From contig NZ_LGED01000222.1 of NCBI RefSeq assembly GCF_001280085.1, positions 1 through 59,759 on the forward strand: a stretch of 59,759 nt of DNA, in the 5' to 3' direction. Below are positions 59,405 through 59,759 of the stretch, one piece after another (positions within the stretch are counted from its first letter, which is position 1; each line of letters begins with the position of its first letter). Both the position numbers and the translations under genes were made by a program. The notes beneath the pieces were generated by a model. It had not been told where the DNA came from. It saw only the letters and a program-made list of their open reading frames with translations, and ran no database searches. Source of the stretch: Saccharothrix sp. NRRL B-16348 (GTDB lineage: Bacteria > Actinomycetota > Actinomycetes > Mycobacteriales > Pseudonocardiaceae).

Positions 59405-59759
59405 TCAGCGGGTATCACGGTCGTAGGCGTCGGCCCGGCGTGCGAAGACGTCGCGGGTGTCGGTGGTCGACAGGGCCAGGGAGTCGAGGTGGCGCATCTT
59501 GGTCTCGTAGTGGGCGACGGTGTCGGGGTCGTCGTGGAATGCGATCGCGGTGTCGGTCTCGACGTAGGCGAGGGGGCGGGTCGGCGGGGTGAAGGTGAGG
59601 AGTGTGGCGGGTCGTGCGAGGGCCGGGTGGAACGGTGCGGCCATCGGGATCAGGCGCAGCGAGGTGCGTGCCCGGTCGCACATCTGGGTGAGGTGCCGCA
59701 GTTGGTCCCGCATGACCGTCGGGGTTCCGACCGTCGAGCGCACGGCGGCTTCGTGCATG
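59405..59759 (-). CDS. XRE-DUF5753 regulator, C-terminal part (runs off right edge)
   Basis: 117 residues of a DUF5753 domain: VGTPTVMRDQLRHLTQMC, LRLIPMAA, LLTFTPPTRPLAYVETDT and HYETKMRHLDSLALSTTDT with RD-x-F near the end are its landmarks. The HTH half is beyond the window. Such proteins are standard in actinomycetes, usually next to a small DUF397 protein; none is seen here. Confidence 0.88.
   Translation of the reverse strand, partial: MHEAAVRSTVGTPTVMRDQLRHLTQMCDRARTSLRLIPMAAPFHPALARPATLLTFTPPTRPLAYVETDTAIAFHDDPDTVAHYETKMRHLDSLALSTTDTRDVFARRADAYDRDTR

Noticed and set aside
1..59759. tRNA, rRNA or a site-specific integrase that would define an island end
   Set aside because: No cloverleaf-like or rRNA sequence and no tyrosine or serine recombinase gene was noticed; only transposase remnants.

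Overview
The window is high-GC DNA with GTG/TTG starts, short gene overlaps and family types (XRE regulators with TPR tails, DUF574 methyltransferase, DUF5753 regulator, ATP-grasp RiPP maturase, many AP/STAND NTPases) that point to an actinomycete, most likely a Pseudonocardiaceae-type soil actinobacterium. The genus cannot be fixed from the sequence alone. Almost nothing here is housekeeping. It reads as a defence and regulatory island littered with decayed insertion sequences.

Layout. 0-6 kb: an IS630-type element cut by the left edge has truncated a small HTH gene that overlaps a caspase-TIR fusion; after it come two translationally coupled DUF262 proteins (GmrSD-like, the upstream one with a DUF1524 HNH-like end). 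6.2-10.7 kb: a three-gene minus-strand cassette (PD-(D/E)XK/N6-methylase-like fusion, HsdS-like protein, protein with an Rx4H HEPN-like motif), bordered by two diverged copies of a ~185-bp hairpin-bearing repeat, with an IS481 remnant at its upstream side. 10.7-17 kb: a complete type I restriction-modification operon hsdM-hsdS-hsdR, itself bordered by a shorter direct repeat. 17-22 kb: a type III CBASS operon (TRIP13-like ATPase, two HORMA proteins, CD-NTase, S-4TM pore effector) with a divergent one-polypeptide HTH-ImmA/IrrE regulator. 22-25.4 kb: a two-gene cassette with a PD-(D/E)XK-like protein, and two small unknown genes. 25.7-30 kb: DUF574 methyltransferase, a shortened STAND ATPase carrying eight heptanucleotide repeats, and an XRE-TPR regulator coupled to an APH-like kinase. 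30.8-37 kb: TPR protein, degenerate Fic protein, a winged-helix-like unknown, and a two-gene set with an HEPN-like protein downstream of a frameshifted gene. 37-45 kb: a membrane STAND/WD40 protein, transposase debris, and a large TTA-containing membrane protein. 45-48 kb: a second XRE-TPR regulator coupled to a flavoprotein, then an IS graveyard (ligase fragment, IS3, IS21). 48-54 kb: a membrane NACHT ATPase, IS630 debris, and a cyclase-like/STAND/TPR protein. 54-58 kb: a graspetide-type RiPP locus (precursor, ATP-grasp ligase, STAND-TPR protein with a homopolymer frameshift). 58-59.8 kb: a small HTH/TPR pair and a DUF5753 protein cut by the right edge.

How the parts work together. At least seven loci can be read as separate immune modules (caspase-TIR, DUF262 pair, methylase/S/HEPN cassette, type I RM, type III CBASS, PD-(D/E)XK pair, HEPN pair). 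Five further genes are STAND NTPases, the architecture used by many bacterial sensors. Minus-strand modules are mostly tight operons with ATGA/GTGA overlaps. Nothing outside the sequence was consulted; family names are from recognised motifs and architecture.
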